Shown here: piece after piece, positions 1 through 10,950 of the stretch
Layout: every line of letters starts with the position of its first letter
Position numbering within the stretch: the stretch's first letter is position 1
From: Pseudomonas poae
GTDB lineage: Bacteria; Pseudomonadota; Gammaproteobacteria; Pseudomonadales; Pseudomonadaceae
Reading direction: 5' to 3'
Length of the DNA stretch: 64,000 nt
NCBI GenBank assembly: GCA_028869255.1
Contig: CP110972.1
Location: 4,965,001-5,029,000 of the forward strand
Translations under genes and position numbers: made by a program
The notes under the pieces: model-generated
Databases searched by the model: none
What the model was told of the DNA's origin: nothing
The model's input: the letters and a program-made list of their open reading frames with translations, nothing else

Positions 1-1
1 C

Positions 2-241
2 TGCTGCCAGCTGGAGGTGATGCTGATCACCGACACCGGTGTGCCGCAACGCTATATCGACACGGACGACTGGGGTGGCGAAGTCATGCTGCGTCTGGAC
101 GACGGCTGGTGCGCGGCGCTGGATCGGGACACGATGATGTGCACGATCTACGAGCGGCGGCCGCTGATTTGCAGGGAATTCGAGATGGGCGCGCCGGAGT
201 GCTTGACCGAGCGAGAAGGGATTGCGACGGCGTATCGCTAA
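2..241 (+). CDS. YkgJ family zinc/iron-chelating cysteine-cluster protein (3' part)
   Basis: The reading frame enters from the left edge with Cys-Cys-Gln-Leu-Glu, then runs to TAA at 239-241, giving about 79 residues of a C-terminal part. Visible cysteines are the CC pair at the edge, a Cys in GWCAAL, one in MMCTIY and one in PLICREFE, followed by a Cys in APEC. This spacing is typical of the small YkgJ/UPF0153 metal-binding proteins (CxxC...CC...C...C). The start codon and first cysteines lie outside the window. Function is unknown for the family beyond probable metal chelation. Confidence 0.8.
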   Translation, partial: CCQLEVMLITDTGVPQRYIDTDDWGGEVMLRLDDGWCAALDRDTMMCTIYERRPLICREFEMGAPECLTEREGIATAYR

Positions 242-246
242 CACGC

Positions 247-334
247 TGTGGGAGCCGGGCTTGCCCGCGATTGGATCACCTCGGTCAATCGGTTAAACCG
301 AGGTGTGCGCATCGCAGGCAAGCCAGCTCCCACA
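247..334. repeat. REPIN-type inverted repeat
   Basis: TGTGGGAGC at 247-255 is mirrored by GCTCCCACA at 326-334. Inside, GGCTTGCC/GGCAAGCC and CCTCGGT/ACCGAGG also pair. This is the usual Pseudomonas REP doublet, placed in the intergenic space between two genes. Confidence 0.85.
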
Positions 335-358
335 GGGGTTTAGCCGTGCTCTGAAGAA

Positions 359-877
359 TTACAGCGGCATGGTGTAGTGCAGCGAGTAGCTCTCTACCCC
401 ATCGTTGTTGCTGCTGATGCCTGCATTGGAGTAGTGCGTGGCGCGAATGCCCACTTCATGCCCACCGGTGAAGCGCAGGCCGAAACCCAAGCGGTCTTCG
501 AATTGAAAAGCCTGCCCGATGTTGTTGTCTTCCAGGCGAGTGCGCGAGAACACCGCCACACCGATCCCGGCCTCGATGTAGGGTTTGACCGACTGCCCGG
601 CAAACTCATACACAAACACCGGCGAGAACGACAGGCTGCTTGCACCCGCACGGTCGTCACCTTCCCAATAGGTGTAGGCGCCGCTCCAGTAACCGGTCAG
701 GCGACCGACATCGCTCTGCATCCAGCTCTTGTCCCAATCGGACGTCAGCCCCAAACGATAGGTGAGCGTCGAATCACTGGTGGCCCCCAGGCCAAACTCA
801 AGGCCGGCCGCTTGCGCCGAAAAAGAGTGTCCCACCACAGCGGCCGCAATCGCGGCCAAACAGAACAAGCGCTTCAT
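359..877 (-). CDS. pagL: PagL-type lipid A 3-O-deacylase
   Basis: 172-residue outer-membrane protein with a signal peptide of about 23 residues (MKRLFCLAAIAAAVVGHSFS, then AQA cleavage). The rest alternates hydrophobic and polar residues as in a small beta barrel and ends in an aromatic-rich strand. The catalytic His-Ser pair is seen in THYSNAG near the C-terminus, as in PagL. The enzyme removes the 3-position acyl chain from lipid A in the outer membrane. An upstream ATG at 886 is possible, but the AAGGA sequence sits too close to it, so 877 is preferred. Confidence 0.85.
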   Translation of the reverse strand: MKRLFCLAAIAAAVVGHSFSAQAAGLEFGLGATSDSTLTYRLGLTSDWDKSWMQSDVGRLTGYWSGAYTYWEGDDRAGASSLSFSPVFVYEFAGQSVKPYIEAGIGVAVFSRTRLEDNNIGQAFQFEDRLGFGLRFTGGHEVGIRATHYSNAGISSNNDGVESYSLHYTMPL

Positions 878-988
878 AAGAAACATCCTTTCCGAACGAA
901 GTTATATGGTTTTGTACAGGCAATCTGGCTATAGAAGCCGACGCAGTGTCAGAAGTTCAGCTTCTATCCGCGATATTTCACGAATTTT

Positions 989-1783
989 TCACGCGCTGAA
1001 GCTTCGCACAACTCCGTTATGTTTCCATAGTGTCGGTAGGATATTTCTGAGGTGATACACATCGCCACTCGTCCAGAACTGCGCAGGCTGCGGATTACCG
1101 CTGGCCAGCAGGTCGCGCTCGCCGAGCAAACGCTTGAGTTGGCGCGCCACGGCGGCGCCCGTATCGATCAGGATAATGCTGGGGGGCAGCATCTGCGCCA
1201 GGATCGGCTTGAGGAAGGGATAGTGGGTACAGCCGAGGATAATCGTGTCGCAGCCCGCGCTGAGCAACGGGTCGATATAGCCCTGCAACAGCTGGCGCAG
1301 CGCCGCGCTGTTCAAGTCGCCGGTTTCTATCAGCTCGACCAGGCCCGGGCAGGGCTGGGTTACCACCCGCACATCCGTGGCGAAGCGGTCCAGCAACGCG
1401 GCGAATTTGGCGCTTTGCAGGGTCCCGGTGGTGGCAAGCACGCCGACCACACCACTGCGCGTGGCGGCGGCGGCAGGTTTGACGGCGGGCTCCATGCCCA
1501 CCAGCGGCCAATCGGGGTAATCCTGGCGCAACTCCGCGACCGCCGCGACCGTCGCGGTGTTGCAGGCAATCACAAACGCCTTGGCGCCCTGCGCACGGAA
1601 AAACTCGGCGACCGACCGAGAGCGCTCAAGAATGAAAGCCGGGGTTTTCTCGCCATAGGGGATATGCCCGCAATCCGCCACATACAGCAGCGATTCTTGG
1701 GGCAATAGCTGTTGAATTTCGTCCAGCACGGTCAGGCCACCGATGCCGGAATCGAACACACCGATGGGCGCGCTCTTAACCAT
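989..1783 (-). CDS. murI: Glutamate racemase
   Basis: 264 residues. It interconverts L- and D-glutamate for peptidoglycan. The catalytic cysteines are in IACNTATVA (near residue 72) and LGCTHYPF (near 184), and the N-terminus has the family DSGIGGLTV motif. The start [13 protein letters not shown] at 1783 is chosen over an upstream in-frame ATG at 1816 because it matches the usual N-terminus. It overlaps the end of moeB by 8 bases, so the genes are translationally coupled in the hemA-prfA-prmC-moeB-murI operon on the minus strand. Confidence 0.95.
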   Translation of the reverse strand: MVKSAPIGVFDSGIGGLTVLDEIQQLLPQESLLYVADCGHIPYGEKTPAFILERSRSVAEFFRAQGAKAFVIACNTATVAAVAELRQDYPDWPLVGMEPAVKPAAAATRSGVVGVLATTGTLQSAKFAALLDRFATDVRVVTQPCPGLVELIETGDLNSAALRQLLQGYIDPLLSAGCDTIILGCTHYPFLKPILAQMLPPSIILIDTGAAVARQLKRLLGERDLLASGNPQPAQFWTSGDVYHLRNILPTLWKHNGVVRSFSA

Positions 1784-2531
1784 GCTGCGTCCCGCAGACA
1801 CTGCAACCGGGGTCACGCTTGACGCGCAATTCGCGAAAACGCGTGGTCAACGCGTCAATCAACAACAAGCGGCCCACCAGCGGCTCACCGAAACCGGCCA
1901 ACAGCTTCAAGGCTTCCAGCGCTTGCAGGCTGCCAACCATCCCTACTAACGGGCCCACCACGCCGGCTTCGCTGCAGGTGAGTTCGGTATCGCTGCCATG
2001 CCCGTATAAACAGTGGTAGCACGGGCTGTCGGCACGACGCGGGTCGAATACCGACAACTGCCCCTCAAGGCGAATCGCCGCGCCGCTGATCAACGGCTTG
2101 CCGCCGGCGACGCAGGCGGCATTCACCGCTTCGCGGGTGGAAAAGTTGTCGCTGCAATCGAGCACCACGTCCACCGCCGCCACTGCCGCTGCCAGGGAAT
2201 CGGCATCCAGCGCGCTGCGATGGGCAATCAGGCTGACTTCAGGGTTGATCGCGCTCAGGCGGCGCAGGGCCGAATCGACCTTGGTTTGCCCGACGCTGTC
2301 GGTGTCATGAATGATCTGACGTTGCAGGTTGGTGAGGTCGACGGTATCGAAATCCGCCAGGTGCAGTTCGCCCACACCGGCAGCGGCCAGGTACAACGCC
2401 ACCGGCGCGCCCAGGCCACCAAGGCCGACAATCAGGGCGCGGCTGTTTTTCAGGCGCAACTGGCCCTCGATGTCGACATGCTGCAACAGAATCTGTCGGC
2501 TATAGCGCAACAGCTCCTGATCGGTCAGCAC
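1776..2531 (-). CDS. moeB: MoeB/ThiF/HesA family adenylyltransferase
   Basis: 251 residues. ThiF-fold enzyme that adenylates the C-terminal Gly-Gly of a sulfur carrier such as MoaD or ThiS. The nucleotide-binding loop GLGGLGAPV is at about residues 36-44. [13 protein letters not shown] and the arginine finger region follow. Zinc-ligand pairs are visible as CYHC (middle) and CSVC (end). Pseudomonas genomes carry this gene next to prmC; MoeB is the likelier role, but HesA or ThiF cannot be excluded from sequence alone. It overlaps prmC by 7 bases. Confidence 0.88.
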   Translation of the reverse strand: MLTDQELLRYSRQILLQHVDIEGQLRLKNSRALIVGLGGLGAPVALYLAAAGVGELHLADFDTVDLTNLQRQIIHDTDSVGQTKVDSALRRLSAINPEVSLIAHRSALDADSLAAAVAAVDVVLDCSDNFSTREAVNAACVAGGKPLISGAAIRLEGQLSVFDPRRADSPCYHCLYGHGSDTELTCSEAGVVGPLVGMVGSLQALEALKLLAGFGEPLVGRLLLIDALTTRFRELRVKRDPGCSVCGTQHG

Positions 2532-3355
2532 GGCCGACGTCCAAGGCTGATGCGCTCGTGGCCGCCGAGGTCAATACGGCTGTGCACCTCTTCAAATGCC
2601 TCGCTCAGCAGCAAGTCACGCACCGCGGCGGCCTGATCGTAACCGTGCTCCAGCAGCAACCAGCCTCCGGCGTTCAGGTGGGCCGGGGCCTGTTTAATGA
2701 TCAGGCGCAAGTCGTCCAAACCGTCATGGCCCGCCACCAGCGCGCTGGCCGGCTCAAAGCGCACATCGCCCGCCACCAGGTGCGGATCGTTATCGGCGAT
2801 ATACGGCGGGTTGCTGATGATCAAGTCGTAGGTATGCCCTTGCAGCGCGTCGAACCAGTGGCTGTTCAGCACCGTGGCGTTATCGAGGCGCAGCCGCTGG
2901 CGATTGCGCTCGGCCAGGGCCACGGCTTCCAGCACGCGGTCGACGGCTGTGACCTGCCAGGCCGGACGTTCACTGGCCAGGGCCAGGGCGATGGCGCCGC
3001 TGCCGGTGCCCAGGTCGAGGACCTTGGCGGGCGTGGCCGGCAACAGTTCCAGCGCCGCTTCCACCAACAACTCGGTGTCCGGGCGCGGGATCAGCGTGTG
3101 GGGCGCGACCTCCAGGTCGAGCTTCCAGAAACCCTGCTGGCCGAGGATATAGGCCACCGGCTCACCGCCGCGACGGCGTTGCAGGTAGCCGGCAAAGGTC
3201 AGCGCGTCTTCGCTGCTGACGATTTTTTCCGGCCAGGTGTGCAGGTAGCTGCGGGACTTGCCCAAGGCAGCTGCCAGCAGCAACTCGGCATCCAGACGTG
3301 CGGTAGGCGAGTCGGGCAGGTCGGCGGCGCGCAACAGGCTGGCGATGATGGTCAT
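2525..3355 (-). CDS. prmC: Release factor glutamine methyltransferase
   Basis: 276 residues. SAM-dependent enzyme that methylates the glutamine of the GGQ motif in RF1 and RF2. The Rossmann SAM motif VLDLGTGSGAIALAL is near residues 116-130 and the N-methyltransferase NPPY motif is in IISNPPYI near 181. It lies directly downstream of prfA, which encodes its substrate; the ATG (3353-3355) abuts the prfA stop (3356), and both are in one operon. Confidence 0.96.
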   Translation of the reverse strand: MTIIASLLRAADLPDSPTARLDAELLLAAALGKSRSYLHTWPEKIVSSEDALTFAGYLQRRRGGEPVAYILGQQGFWKLDLEVAPHTLIPRPDTELLVEAALELLPATPAKVLDLGTGSGAIALALASERPAWQVTAVDRVLEAVALAERNRQRLRLDNATVLNSHWFDALQGHTYDLIISNPPYIADNDPHLVAGDVRFEPASALVAGHDGLDDLRLIIKQAPAHLNAGGWLLLEHGYDQAAAVRDLLLSEAFEEVHSRIDLGGHERISLGRRPC

Positions 3356-4438
3356 TTATTCACCTATCGCCGCGAGTTGGTCAGCCTGGTACTCGGCGAG
3401 CAACGGCTCGATCACCGCATCCACGCCACCGGCAAGAATCTCGTCCAGGGAATACAGGGTGAGGTTGACCCGATGGTCGGTGACCCGGCCCTGGGCAAAG
3501 TTGTAGGTACGGATGCGCTCGGAACGGTCGCCCGAACCCACCAGCAACTTACGCTCGCTGGCAATCGCGTTGGCGGCGGCGCTGGTCTGCTGGTCATTGA
3601 GCTTGGCCGACAGCCAGGACATGGCCCGCGCGCGGTTCTTGTGCTGGGAGCGTTCTTCCTGGCACTCGACCACGATGCCCGACGGCAAGTGGGTGATGCG
3701 GATCGCCGAGTCGGTCTTGTTGACGTGCTGACCACCGGCGCCCGACGAGCGGTAGGTGTCGACGCGCAAGTCCGCCGGATTGATCTCGATGGCTTCCTGC
3801 TCGTCCGGCTCGGGCAACACCGCCACGGTGCACGCCGAGGTGTGAATGCGGCCCTGGGATTCGGTGGCCGGAACCCGCTGCACACGGTGCGCGCCGGATT
3901 CAAATTTCAGCTTGCCGTAAACGTTATCGCCTTCAACCCGAGCGATGACCTCTTTATAGCCGCCATGCTCGCCTTCGTTCTCGGAGAGGATCTCGACCCG
4001 CCAGCCGCGACGCTCGGCATACCGCGAATACATGCGGAACAGGTCGCCGGAGAAAATCGCCGCCTCGTCGCCACCGGTGCCGGCGCGGATTTCGAGGAAC
4101 ACGTTGCGCCCATCGTTGGGGTCTTTGGGCAGCAGCATGCGCTGCAGGTCGCCCTCCAGCTCGGCGAGCTTTTCCTTGGCTTCGCGGACTTCTTCCACGG
4201 CCATTTCACGCATGTCCGGGTCGCTGTCCTTGAGCAGCGCTTGGGCGCCTTCGAGGTCGGCCTGCACCTTCGTGAGATTTTTGTAGGTCGTCACAATCGG
4301 CTCAACTTCGGCGTATTCCTTCGAATAAGCACGGAACTTGGTCTGATCGGAGATGACCTCACCGTCGCCGAGCAAGGCGGTCAGTTCTTCGAAACGGTCC
4401 TGGAGCACGTCCAGTTTATTGAGCAGTGACGCTTTCAT
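3356..4438 (-). CDS. prfA: Peptide chain release factor 1
   Basis: 360 residues, the normal RF1 length. It recognises UAA and UAG. The GGQ catalytic loop is visible in [12 protein letters not shown] near residue 235, and the codon-recognition PAT-type motif is in [10 protein letters not shown] near 189. The ATG overlaps the hemA stop by 4 bases, the conserved hemA-prfA arrangement of gammaproteobacteria. Confidence 0.97.
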   Translation of the reverse strand: MKASLLNKLDVLQDRFEELTALLGDGEVISDQTKFRAYSKEYAEVEPIVTTYKNLTKVQADLEGAQALLKDSDPDMREMAVEEVREAKEKLAELEGDLQRMLLPKDPNDGRNVFLEIRAGTGGDEAAIFSGDLFRMYSRYAERRGWRVEILSENEGEHGGYKEVIARVEGDNVYGKLKFESGAHRVQRVPATESQGRIHTSACTVAVLPEPDEQEAIEINPADLRVDTYRSSGAGGQHVNKTDSAIRITHLPSGIVVECQEERSQHKNRARAMSWLSAKLNDQQTSAAANAIASERKLLVGSGDRSERIRTYNFAQGRVTDHRVNLTLYSLDEILAGGVDAVIEPLLAEYQADQLAAIGE

Positions 4439-5724
4439 TGCGGTTTTTTATCCGAAGAGCTATCTGACGCGCCCTCACCGAGGGCAAAGAGTTCCTGGGC
4501 CATGGCCAGCGCATCGAGGCGGCCTTCGGCGGTAAGCTTTTTTAATTGTACGCTGGGCGCATGCAGCAGCTTGTTGGTCAGGCCACGCGCCAGTTGCATC
4601 AGCACTTCTTCGGCGCTGCTGCCGTTGGCCAGCAGGCGCTGGGCCTTGAGCAACTCCTCGTCACGCAGGCGTTCACCTTGCTGACGATACGCCTTGAGCA
4701 CATCCACCGCCGCCAGTTCACGCAGGCGCACCATAAAATCTTCGGCGCCGGTGCTGACCATCTCCTCCGCAGCCTGGGCAGCACCCTGGCGGCTCTTGAG
4801 GTTTTCGGCGACCACTTCATGCAGATCGTCGACGCTATAGAGGTAAACGTCGTCCAACTCGCCGACTTCTGGTTCGATATCCCGGGGAACGGCGATATCC
4901 ACCATAAAGATCGGCTTGTGCTTGCGCAGTTTCAGCGCGCTTTCTACCGCACCTTTGCCGAGGATCGGCAATTGGCTGGCGGTGGAGCTGATCACGATAT
5001 CGCTGCGCACCAGTTCGGCCGGGATATCCGACAGCAGCACGGCGTGGGCACCGAACTGCTCGGCCAGAATGCTGGCACGTTCCAGGGTGCGGTTGGCGAC
5101 CACAATTCGCTTCACGCCCAAGTCATGCAGGTGGCGGGCCACCAGGGTGATGGTTTCACCGGCGCCGATCAGCAGCGCCTGGCTGCGCTGCAAGTCACTG
5201 AAAATCTGTTTGGCCAGGCTGACGGCGGCAAACGCCACCGACACCGGGTTTTCGCCGATAGCCGTGTCGGTGCGCACCTGCTTGGCGGAATTGAACGTAG
5301 CCTGGAACAGCCGGCCCAGCAGCGGACCGACGGTGCCGGCCTCACGCGCCACGGCGTAGGCCGACTTCATCTGGCCCAGAATCTGCGGCTCGCCCAACAC
5401 CAGCGAGTCGAGCCCTGCTGCCACACGCATCATGTGACGAACTGCCGCATCGTCTTCGTGCACATAAGCACTGGCGCGCAGGTCCTCAAGGCTCAAATGG
5501 TGGTAATCGGCCAGCCAGCGCAAGACGACATCCGCTGAAAGATGTTCCTGCTCTATATAAAGCTCGCTGCGATTGCAGGTCGAAAGGATCGCAGCTTCGC
5601 GGCTATCGGTGAGCCGGCAGAGCTGCTGCAAGGCCTCAACCAACTGCTCTGGCGTAAACGCCACGCGCTCGCGCACGTCTACGGTTGCAGTCTTGTGGTT
5701 AATACCGAGTGCGAGGAAGGCCAT
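4435..5724 (-). CDS. hemA: Glutamyl-tRNA reductase
   Basis: 429 residues. First committed step of C5 tetrapyrrole synthesis, reducing Glu-tRNA to glutamate-1-semialdehyde. The N-terminal catalytic Cys is in [10 protein letters not shown] near residue 50; the NADPH-binding domain has [13 protein letters not shown] near 190; a C-terminal helical dimerisation domain follows. First gene of the minus-strand hemA-prfA-prmC-moeB-murI operon, divergent from the TPR lipoprotein gene. Confidence 0.97.
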   Translation of the reverse strand: MAFLALGINHKTATVDVRERVAFTPEQLVEALQQLCRLTDSREAAILSTCNRSELYIEQEHLSADVVLRWLADYHHLSLEDLRASAYVHEDDAAVRHMMRVAAGLDSLVLGEPQILGQMKSAYAVAREAGTVGPLLGRLFQATFNSAKQVRTDTAIGENPVSVAFAAVSLAKQIFSDLQRSQALLIGAGETITLVARHLHDLGVKRIVVANRTLERASILAEQFGAHAVLLSDIPAELVRSDIVISSTASQLPILGKGAVESALKLRKHKPIFMVDIAVPRDIEPEVGELDDVYLYSVDDLHEVVAENLKSRQGAAQAAEEMVSTGAEDFMVRLRELAAVDVLKAYRQQGERLRDEELLKAQRLLANGSSAEEVLMQLARGLTNKLLHAPSVQLKKLTAEGRLDALAMAQELFALGEGASDSSSDKKPQ

Positions 5725-5906
5725 TCAATATCGCTGATGATGTCGGGAAGCCGACAATTGTCCTACTTCGAAAGATTCAGAACAACCACCGTCGTCTATT
5801 GTCCTAATGCCTTGTGTCTATAAAGGCATCCACTGAGACTCGGTTATGTTTGGCCGAAGGCTTGTGTCATGATGATCCGACCGCAGGTTAGTCGTCCTCT
5901 TCCTAT

Positions 5907-7631
5907 ATGAATAGATCTTCCGCGTTGCTCCTTGCTTTTGTCTTCCTCAGCGGCTGCCAGGCCATGGCCCCCGTGTCGCCGGACGGTACGCCGCCGGTAG
6001 AAGACAGCACCCCAGCCCCTGAAAAGCCCAAGGTTTATTCCTCATTCAGTGAAGAAACGGTGTTCAGCCTGCTGAGCGCGGAGCTGGCCGGCCAACGCAA
6101 TCGTTTCGATATTGCGCTGGATAACTACGTGACTCAGGCCATCAACACCCAGGATCCGGGCATTTCCGAGCGGGCCTTCCGCATTGCCGAGTACCTGGGA
6201 GCCGATCAGGCCGCGCTGGACACCTCGCTGATCTGGGCTAAAAACGCGCCGGACGACCTGGAAGCACAGCGCGCAGCGGCTATTCAGTTGGCCCGCGCCG
6301 GGCGCTATGACGACTCCATGGTTTATATGGAAAAAGTCTTGCAGGGCAAAGGTGACACCCATTTCGATTTCCTCGCGCTGTCGGCCGCCGACACCGACCA
6401 GGACACGCGCAATGGCCTGATGAAGAGTTTTGACCGCCTGCTGCAAAAACACCCGAAGAACAGCCAGCTGATTTTCGGCAAGGCGCTGCTGCTGCAACAG
6501 GATGATGAAGCCGAAGCCGCCCTGAAGCTGCTGGAACAGAACCCGCCGGAGGACGGCGAGATCGCGCCGATCCTGCTGCGTGCGCGCCTGCTGCAGAACC
6601 TCAATCGCGGCAAGGAAGCGATTCCGTTGCTGGAAAAAAGCATCAAGAAGTATCCGGAAGACAAGCGCCTGCGCCTGACTTACGCACGCACGCTGGTGGA
6701 GCAGGACCGTATGGAGGACGCCAAAGTGCAGTTCGCCGGCCTGGTCCAGCAATACCCGGACGACGACGAACTGCGTTACTCCCTGGCGCTGGTATGCCTG
6801 GAAGCCAAGGCCTGGGACGAGGCCAAGGGCTACCTGGAAGACCTGATCCAGCGTGAAAGCCATGTGGACTCCGCGCACCTGAACCTCGGCCGGATTGCCG
6901 AAGAGCGCAACGACCCGCAAGCCGCTTTGCTCGAATACGCCCAGGTCGGCCCCGGTAACGACTACCTGCCGGCCCAGTTGCGCCAGGCCGATATCCTGAT
7001 GAGCAACGGTCGCACCGACGAGGCGGAAAAACGCCTGGCCGCGGCCCGCGATGCCGAACCGGACTATGCGATCCAGCTGTACCTGATCCAGGCCGAGACC
7101 TTGTCCGCCAACAATCAGGGCGAGCGCGCCTGGAAGGTCTTGCAGCAAGCCTTGCTGCAATTCCCCGATGATTTGAATTTGCTCTACACCCGCGCCATGC
7201 AAGCGGAAAAACGCAATGACTTGACGCAGATGGAGAAAGACCTGCGCCTGATCATCAAGCGCGACCCGGACAACGCCATGGCCCTTAACGCCCTGGGCTA
7301 CACCCTGTCCGACCGCACCACGCGTTACGCCGAAGCCAAGGTGCTGATCGAGCAAGCGCACAAGCTCAACCCGGAAGACCCGGCCGTACTCGACAGCCTC
7401 GGCTGGGTGAACTACCGCCTGGGCAACCTGGACGAGGCCGAACGTTTGCTGCGCCAGGCTCTGGAGCGCTTCCCCGACCAGGAAGTCGCCGCCCACCTGG
7501 GCGAAGTGCTGTGGGCCAACGGCAAACAGCGCGAAGCACGACAAGTCTGGGAAAAATTCCTCAAGGAACAACCCGAAAGCCCAATCCTGCGCGGCACCAT
7601 CAAGCGCCTGACCGGATCCGAGACCCTTTAA
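5907..7631 (+). CDS. TPR-repeat lipoprotein
   Basis: 574 residues with a lipoprotein signal peptide (LSGC lipobox, Cys near residue 17). Behind it is a Pro-rich linker and many tetratricopeptide repeats, clear in the stretch from residue 200 to the end (for example NALGYTLSD and [12 protein letters not shown]). It probably scaffolds proteins on the periplasmic face of the outer membrane. It sits just 4 bases upstream of lolB, as in other pseudomonads. The exact function is not established. Confidence 0.85.
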   Translation: MNRSSALLLAFVFLSGCQAMAPVSPDGTPPVEDSTPAPEKPKVYSSFSEETVFSLLSAELAGQRNRFDIALDNYVTQAINTQDPGISERAFRIAEYLGADQAALDTSLIWAKNAPDDLEAQRAAAIQLARAGRYDDSMVYMEKVLQGKGDTHFDFLALSAADTDQDTRNGLMKSFDRLLQKHPKNSQLIFGKALLLQQDDEAEAALKLLEQNPPEDGEIAPILLRARLLQNLNRGKEAIPLLEKSIKKYPEDKRLRLTYARTLVEQDRMEDAKVQFAGLVQQYPDDDELRYSLALVCLEAKAWDEAKGYLEDLIQRESHVDSAHLNLGRIAEERNDPQAALLEYAQVGPGNDYLPAQLRQADILMSNGRTDEAEKRLAAARDAEPDYAIQLYLIQAETLSANNQGERAWKVLQQALLQFPDDLNLLYTRAMQAEKRNDLTQMEKDLRLIIKRDPDNAMALNALGYTLSDRTTRYAEAKVLIEQAHKLNPEDPAVLDSLGWVNYRLGNLDEAERLLRQALERFPDQEVAAHLGEVLWANGKQREARQVWEKFLKEQPESPILRGTIKRLTGSETL

Positions 7632-7635
7632 GCTT

Positions 7636-8253
7636 ATGTTCTTGCGCCACGTTATTGTTTTCAGCTTCATCGCCCTGCTCGCCGGTTGTGCGGGCATAGG
7701 CAGCCGTGAATCCGTTGAGGGCCAGGGCAACCCGGCACAATGGCAACAGCACAAGGATCAGCTCAGCAGCATTGATGGCTGGCAGATCGAAGGCAAGGTC
7801 GGGGTGCGCGCGCCAAAAGATTCCGGCAGCGGCACCTTGTTCTGGCTGCAGCGCCAGGACTATTACGACATTCGCCTGTCCGGCCCGCTCGGCCGCGGCG
7901 CGGCACGCCTGACCGGTCGCCCGGGCCAGGTCAGCCTTGAAGTGGCCAACCAGGGTCGCTACGAAGCGGCCTCACCGGAAGAACTGCTCGAACAGCAGAT
8001 CGGCTGGAAGTTGCCGGTTTCCCACCTTGTGTGGTGGGTCCGTGGCCTGCCCGCCCCCGACAGCAAGAGCCGCCTGAGCCTCAATGGCGACAGCCGCCTG
8101 GCCACCCTGGAACAGGATGGCTGGCAGGTCGAGTACCTTAGCTACGTGCAACAGAACGGTTATTGGCTGCCCGAGCGCATCAAGCTGCATGGCACCGACC
8201 TGGACGTCACGTTGGTGATCAAGGACTGGCAACCGCGCAAGTTGGGGCAATAA
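7636..8253 (+). CDS. lolB: Outer membrane lipoprotein receptor LolB
   Basis: 205 residues. LolB is itself a lipoprotein (LLAGC lipobox, Cys near residue 19); it receives lipoproteins from LolA and inserts them in the outer membrane. The family [10 protein letters not shown] and WWVRGLPAP segments are present. It is followed at 2 bases by the GTG of ispE, the conserved lolB-ispE-prs order. Confidence 0.94.
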   Translation: MFLRHVIVFSFIALLAGCAGIGSRESVEGQGNPAQWQQHKDQLSSIDGWQIEGKVGVRAPKDSGSGTLFWLQRQDYYDIRLSGPLGRGAARLTGRPGQVSLEVANQGRYEAASPEELLEQQIGWKLPVSHLVWWVRGLPAPDSKSRLSLNGDSRLATLEQDGWQVEYLSYVQQNGYWLPERIKLHGTDLDVTLVIKDWQPRKLGQ

Positions 8254-8255
8254 AC

Positions 8256-9106
8256 GTGACCGTACAAAAGCTGACTCTGCCCTCCCCGCCAAGCTCAACC
8301 TGATGCTGCACATTCTCGGTCGCCGTGAAGATGGTTACCACGAGCTGCAGACGCTGTTTCAATTTCTCGACTACGGCGATGAACTGACCTTCGCCGTACG
8401 CGACGATGGCGTGATCCAGCTGCACACCGAATTCGAAGGCGTGCCCCACGACAGCAACCTGATTGTGAAGGCCGCAAAAAAACTTCAGGAACAATCCGGT
8501 TGCACGCTCGGCATCGACATCTGGATCGATAAAGTCCTGCCCATGGGCGGCGGTATCGGTGGCGGCAGCTCGAATGCCGCGACCACACTGCTGGGCCTGA
8601 ACCACCTGTGGCAGCTCGGCTGGGACCACGATCGCCTGGCAGCGCTGGGCCTGACGCTGGGCGCCGACGTCCCGGTTTTCGTGCGCGGGCACGCAGCTTT
8701 TGCAGAGGGCGTGGGCGAGAAACTTACCCCGGAATACCCCGAAGAGCCGTGGTATGTCGTGCTTGTTCCGCAAGTATCTGTAAGTACAGCAGAAATTTTT
8801 TCAGATCCACTGTTGACACGTAACTCTCCTCCCATTAAAGTGCGCCCCGTTCCCAAGGGAAACAGTCGAAATGACTGCTTACCGGTTGTAGCAAGGCGTT
8901 ATCCAGAGGTACGTAACGCTTTGAATTTGTTAGGTAAATTTACCGAAGCAAAATTAACCGGAACTGGAAGTTGTGTGTTTGGGGGCTTCCCAAGCAAAGC
9001 TGAAGCTGATAAAGTCTCGGCCCTTCTTACAGAGACCCTTACAGGGTTTGTAGCAAAGGGAAGCAACGTTTCGATGTTGCATCGCAAGCTGCAAAGTCTG
9101 CTCTAA
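8256..9106 (+). CDS. ispE: 4-diphosphocytidyl-2-C-methyl-D-erythritol kinase, with a frameshift near the start
   Basis: GHMP kinase of the MEP isoprenoid pathway. GTG at 8256 gives [11 protein letters not shown], then the frame breaks in the C run at 8284-8287. One extra C restores [20 protein letters not shown] and the rest (from 8303) is intact. The ATP loop [14 protein letters not shown] is at 8541-8585. The PAKLNL segment is needed for substrate binding and the gene is expected to be essential, so a missing C from sequencing is the likely cause. The 3' third (8790-9106) is visibly AT-richer than the 5' part and contains a promoter-like sequence. Confidence 0.9.
8813..8841 (+). promoter_or_regulatory. 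Sigma-70 promoter inside ispE for tRNA-Gln and prs
   Basis: TTGACA at 8813-8818, a 17-base spacer and TAAAGT at 8836-8841, followed by a GC-rich discriminator (GCGCCCC). This near-consensus arrangement, about 300 bases before tRNA-Gln, fits a strong stable-RNA promoter. The role is inferred from position and sequence. Confidence 0.65.
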
Positions 9107-9143
9107 AAGGAATCGAGTGCTGGGCACTCGTTGCAACAGATAC

Positions 9144-9218
9144 AGGGGCGTCGCCAAGCGGTAAGGCAGCAGGTTTTGATCCTGCCATGCGTTGGTTCGA
9201 ATCCAGCCGCCCCTGCCA
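9144..9218 (+). tRNA. tRNA-Gln (anticodon TTG)
   Basis: 75 bases including CCA. Acceptor arm AGGGGCG pairs with CGCCCCT, the anticodon stem GCAGG/CCTGC closes the loop TTTTGAT with anticodon TTG, and the T-loop GGTTCGAATCC is canonical. It lies between ispE and prs. Confidence 0.97.
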
Positions 9219-9264
9219 TTTTCTAATACTCATCCAGGTTACCCTCAGCCTCTAGGTACTGCGC

Positions 9265-10206
9265 GTGTCCAAGATGATGGTCTTTACGGGGAACGCCAAC
9301 CCCGATCTGGCTCGACGTGTCGTACGTCAGCTGCATATCCCTCTCGGTGACATCTCTGTCGGTAAGTTCTCCGACGGCGAAATTACAGCCGAGATCAATG
9401 AAAACGTCCGCGGTAAAGACGTCTTCATTATTCAGCCGACCTGCGCTCCGACCAACGATAACCTGATGGAACTCGTCGTGATGGCTGATGCCTTCCGCCG
9501 CTCCTCAGCGACTCGAATCACAGCTGTAATCCCTTACTTTGGTTATGCCCGTCAGGATCGCCGTCCGCGTTCCGCACGTGTGGCTATCAGCGCGAAAGTC
9601 GTGGCTGACATGCTGACCGTGGTAGGCATCGACCGTGTTCTCACGGTTGACCTGCACGCTGACCAAATCCAGGGGTTCTTCGATATTCCGGTAGATAACA
9701 TCTACGGCTCCCCCGTCTTGGTGGATGACATTGAAGACCAGCGCTTTGAAAACCTGATGATCGTGTCCCCAGACATTGGTGGCGTCGTGCGTGCACGGGC
9801 TGTTGCCAAATCCCTGGGCGTGGATCTCGGGATCATCGACAAACGCCGTGAGAAAGCCAATCACTCTGAAGTGATGCATATCATCGGTGATGTCGAAGGG
9901 CGTACCTGTATTCTGGTTGATGACATGGTCGACACCGCCGGCACCCTGTGCCACGCGGCAAAAGCCTTGAAAGAGCACGGTGCCGCTAAAGTCTTCGCCT
10001 ACTGCACACACCCTGTGCTGTCGGGCCGAGCGATCGAGAACATCGAGAATTCCATGCTGGACGAACTGGTGGTGACTAACACCATCCCGTTGTCCGCTGC
10101 TGCTCAAGCCTGTTCGCGTATCCGTCAACTGGATATCGCACCGGTAGTTGCCGAAGCGGTTCGCCGTATCAGCAACGAAGAATCGATCAGCGCGATGTTC
10201 CGTTAA
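9265..10206 (+). CDS. prs: Ribose-phosphate pyrophosphokinase
   Basis: 313 residues from a GTG start ([19 protein letters not shown], the usual Pseudomonas N-terminus). It makes PRPP from ribose 5-phosphate and ATP for purine, pyrimidine, His, Trp and NAD synthesis. The PRPP-binding loop is seen in [14 protein letters not shown] near residue 217, and the flexible-loop KRR motif is in [10 protein letters not shown] near 193. A strong terminator follows. Confidence 0.97.
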   Translation: MSKMMVFTGNANPDLARRVVRQLHIPLGDISVGKFSDGEITAEINENVRGKDVFIIQPTCAPTNDNLMELVVMADAFRRSSATRITAVIPYFGYARQDRRPRSARVAISAKVVADMLTVVGIDRVLTVDLHADQIQGFFDIPVDNIYGSPVLVDDIEDQRFENLMIVSPDIGGVVRARAVAKSLGVDLGIIDKRREKANHSEVMHIIGDVEGRTCILVDDMVDTAGTLCHAAKALKEHGAAKVFAYCTHPVLSGRAIENIENSMLDELVVTNTIPLSAAAQACSRIRQLDIAPVVAEAVRRISNEESISAMFR

Positions 10207-10243
10207 GGCTCAAACCTTACGAAACATCCCACTGACGAAAAGC

Positions 10244-10280
10244 GCCCCGCCCCAGCATACTGCCGGGGCGGGGCTTTTTT
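10244..10280 (+). terminator. Rho-independent terminator after prs
   Basis: GCCCCGCCCC (10244-10253) pairs with GGGGCGGGGC (10265-10274) around an 11-base loop and is followed by T6. Confidence 0.92.
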
Positions 10281-10345
10281 GCCCATATCGCCTTTAGCGC
10301 TGGTCGCAAACGCTAGGGCGAATGTGGTTATTTTGGAGATACAAC

Positions 10346-10950
10346 ATGAACGATTTTACTTTGAATGCTGAACTGCGTTCCGACCTGGGAAAGGTGCGAG
10401 CCGCCGCCTGCGTCGTCTCGCAAGCCTGGTTCCAGCTGTAGTTTACGGTGGCGACAAAGCCCCTGAATCCATCAGCATGCTGGCCAAAGAAGTTGCCAAA
10501 CTGCTCGAAAACGACGCTGCCTACAGCCACGTTATCGAACTGAATGTTGGCGGCAAAAAGCAAAACGTAATCATCAAAGCTCTGCAACGTCACCCGGCCA
10601 AAGGCCACGTGCTGCACGCTGACTTTGTACGCGTTGTTGCCGGTCAGAAACTGACCGCTATCGTGCCTGTGCACTTTGTTGGTGAAGAAGCTCCGGTTAA
10701 GAAAGGTGGCGTTGTTTCCCACACTACTACCGAGATCGAAGTAACCTGCCTGCCGAAAGATCTGCCTGAGTTCATCGAAGTCGACCTGTCGGCTGCTGAA
10801 ATCGGCACCATCATTCACCTGTCCGACCTCAAAGCCCCTAAAGGCGTTGAGTTCGTTGCACTGGCTCACAACGACGACAAGGCTGTTGCCAACGTCCACG
10901 CGCCACGTGTTGTAGCTGAAGATGAAGAAGGCGAAACCGCTGCAGAGTAA
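10346..10950 (+). CDS. rplY: 50S ribosomal protein L25/general stress protein Ctc, with a frameshift
   Basis: ATG at 10346 behind TTGGAG begins [16 protein letters not shown]. The frame breaks at the GGGAAAGG run around 10388-10395; one extra base restores [20 protein letters not shown], joining the intact frame that continues to 10950. The protein binds 5S rRNA. It is the long Ctc form with an acidic C-terminal domain ending in DEEGETAAE. It sits between prs and pth, the standard order. The break is probably a sequencing error because the rest of the frame is undamaged. Confidence 0.92.

Noticed and set aside
2558..4429. Long + strand frame over prmC and prfA
   Set aside because: Antisense shadow of two conserved genes in high-GC sequence.
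6042..7754. 570-codon minus-strand frame opposite the TPR lipoprotein
   Set aside because: Shadow; the + strand frame has a lipobox and clear repeats.
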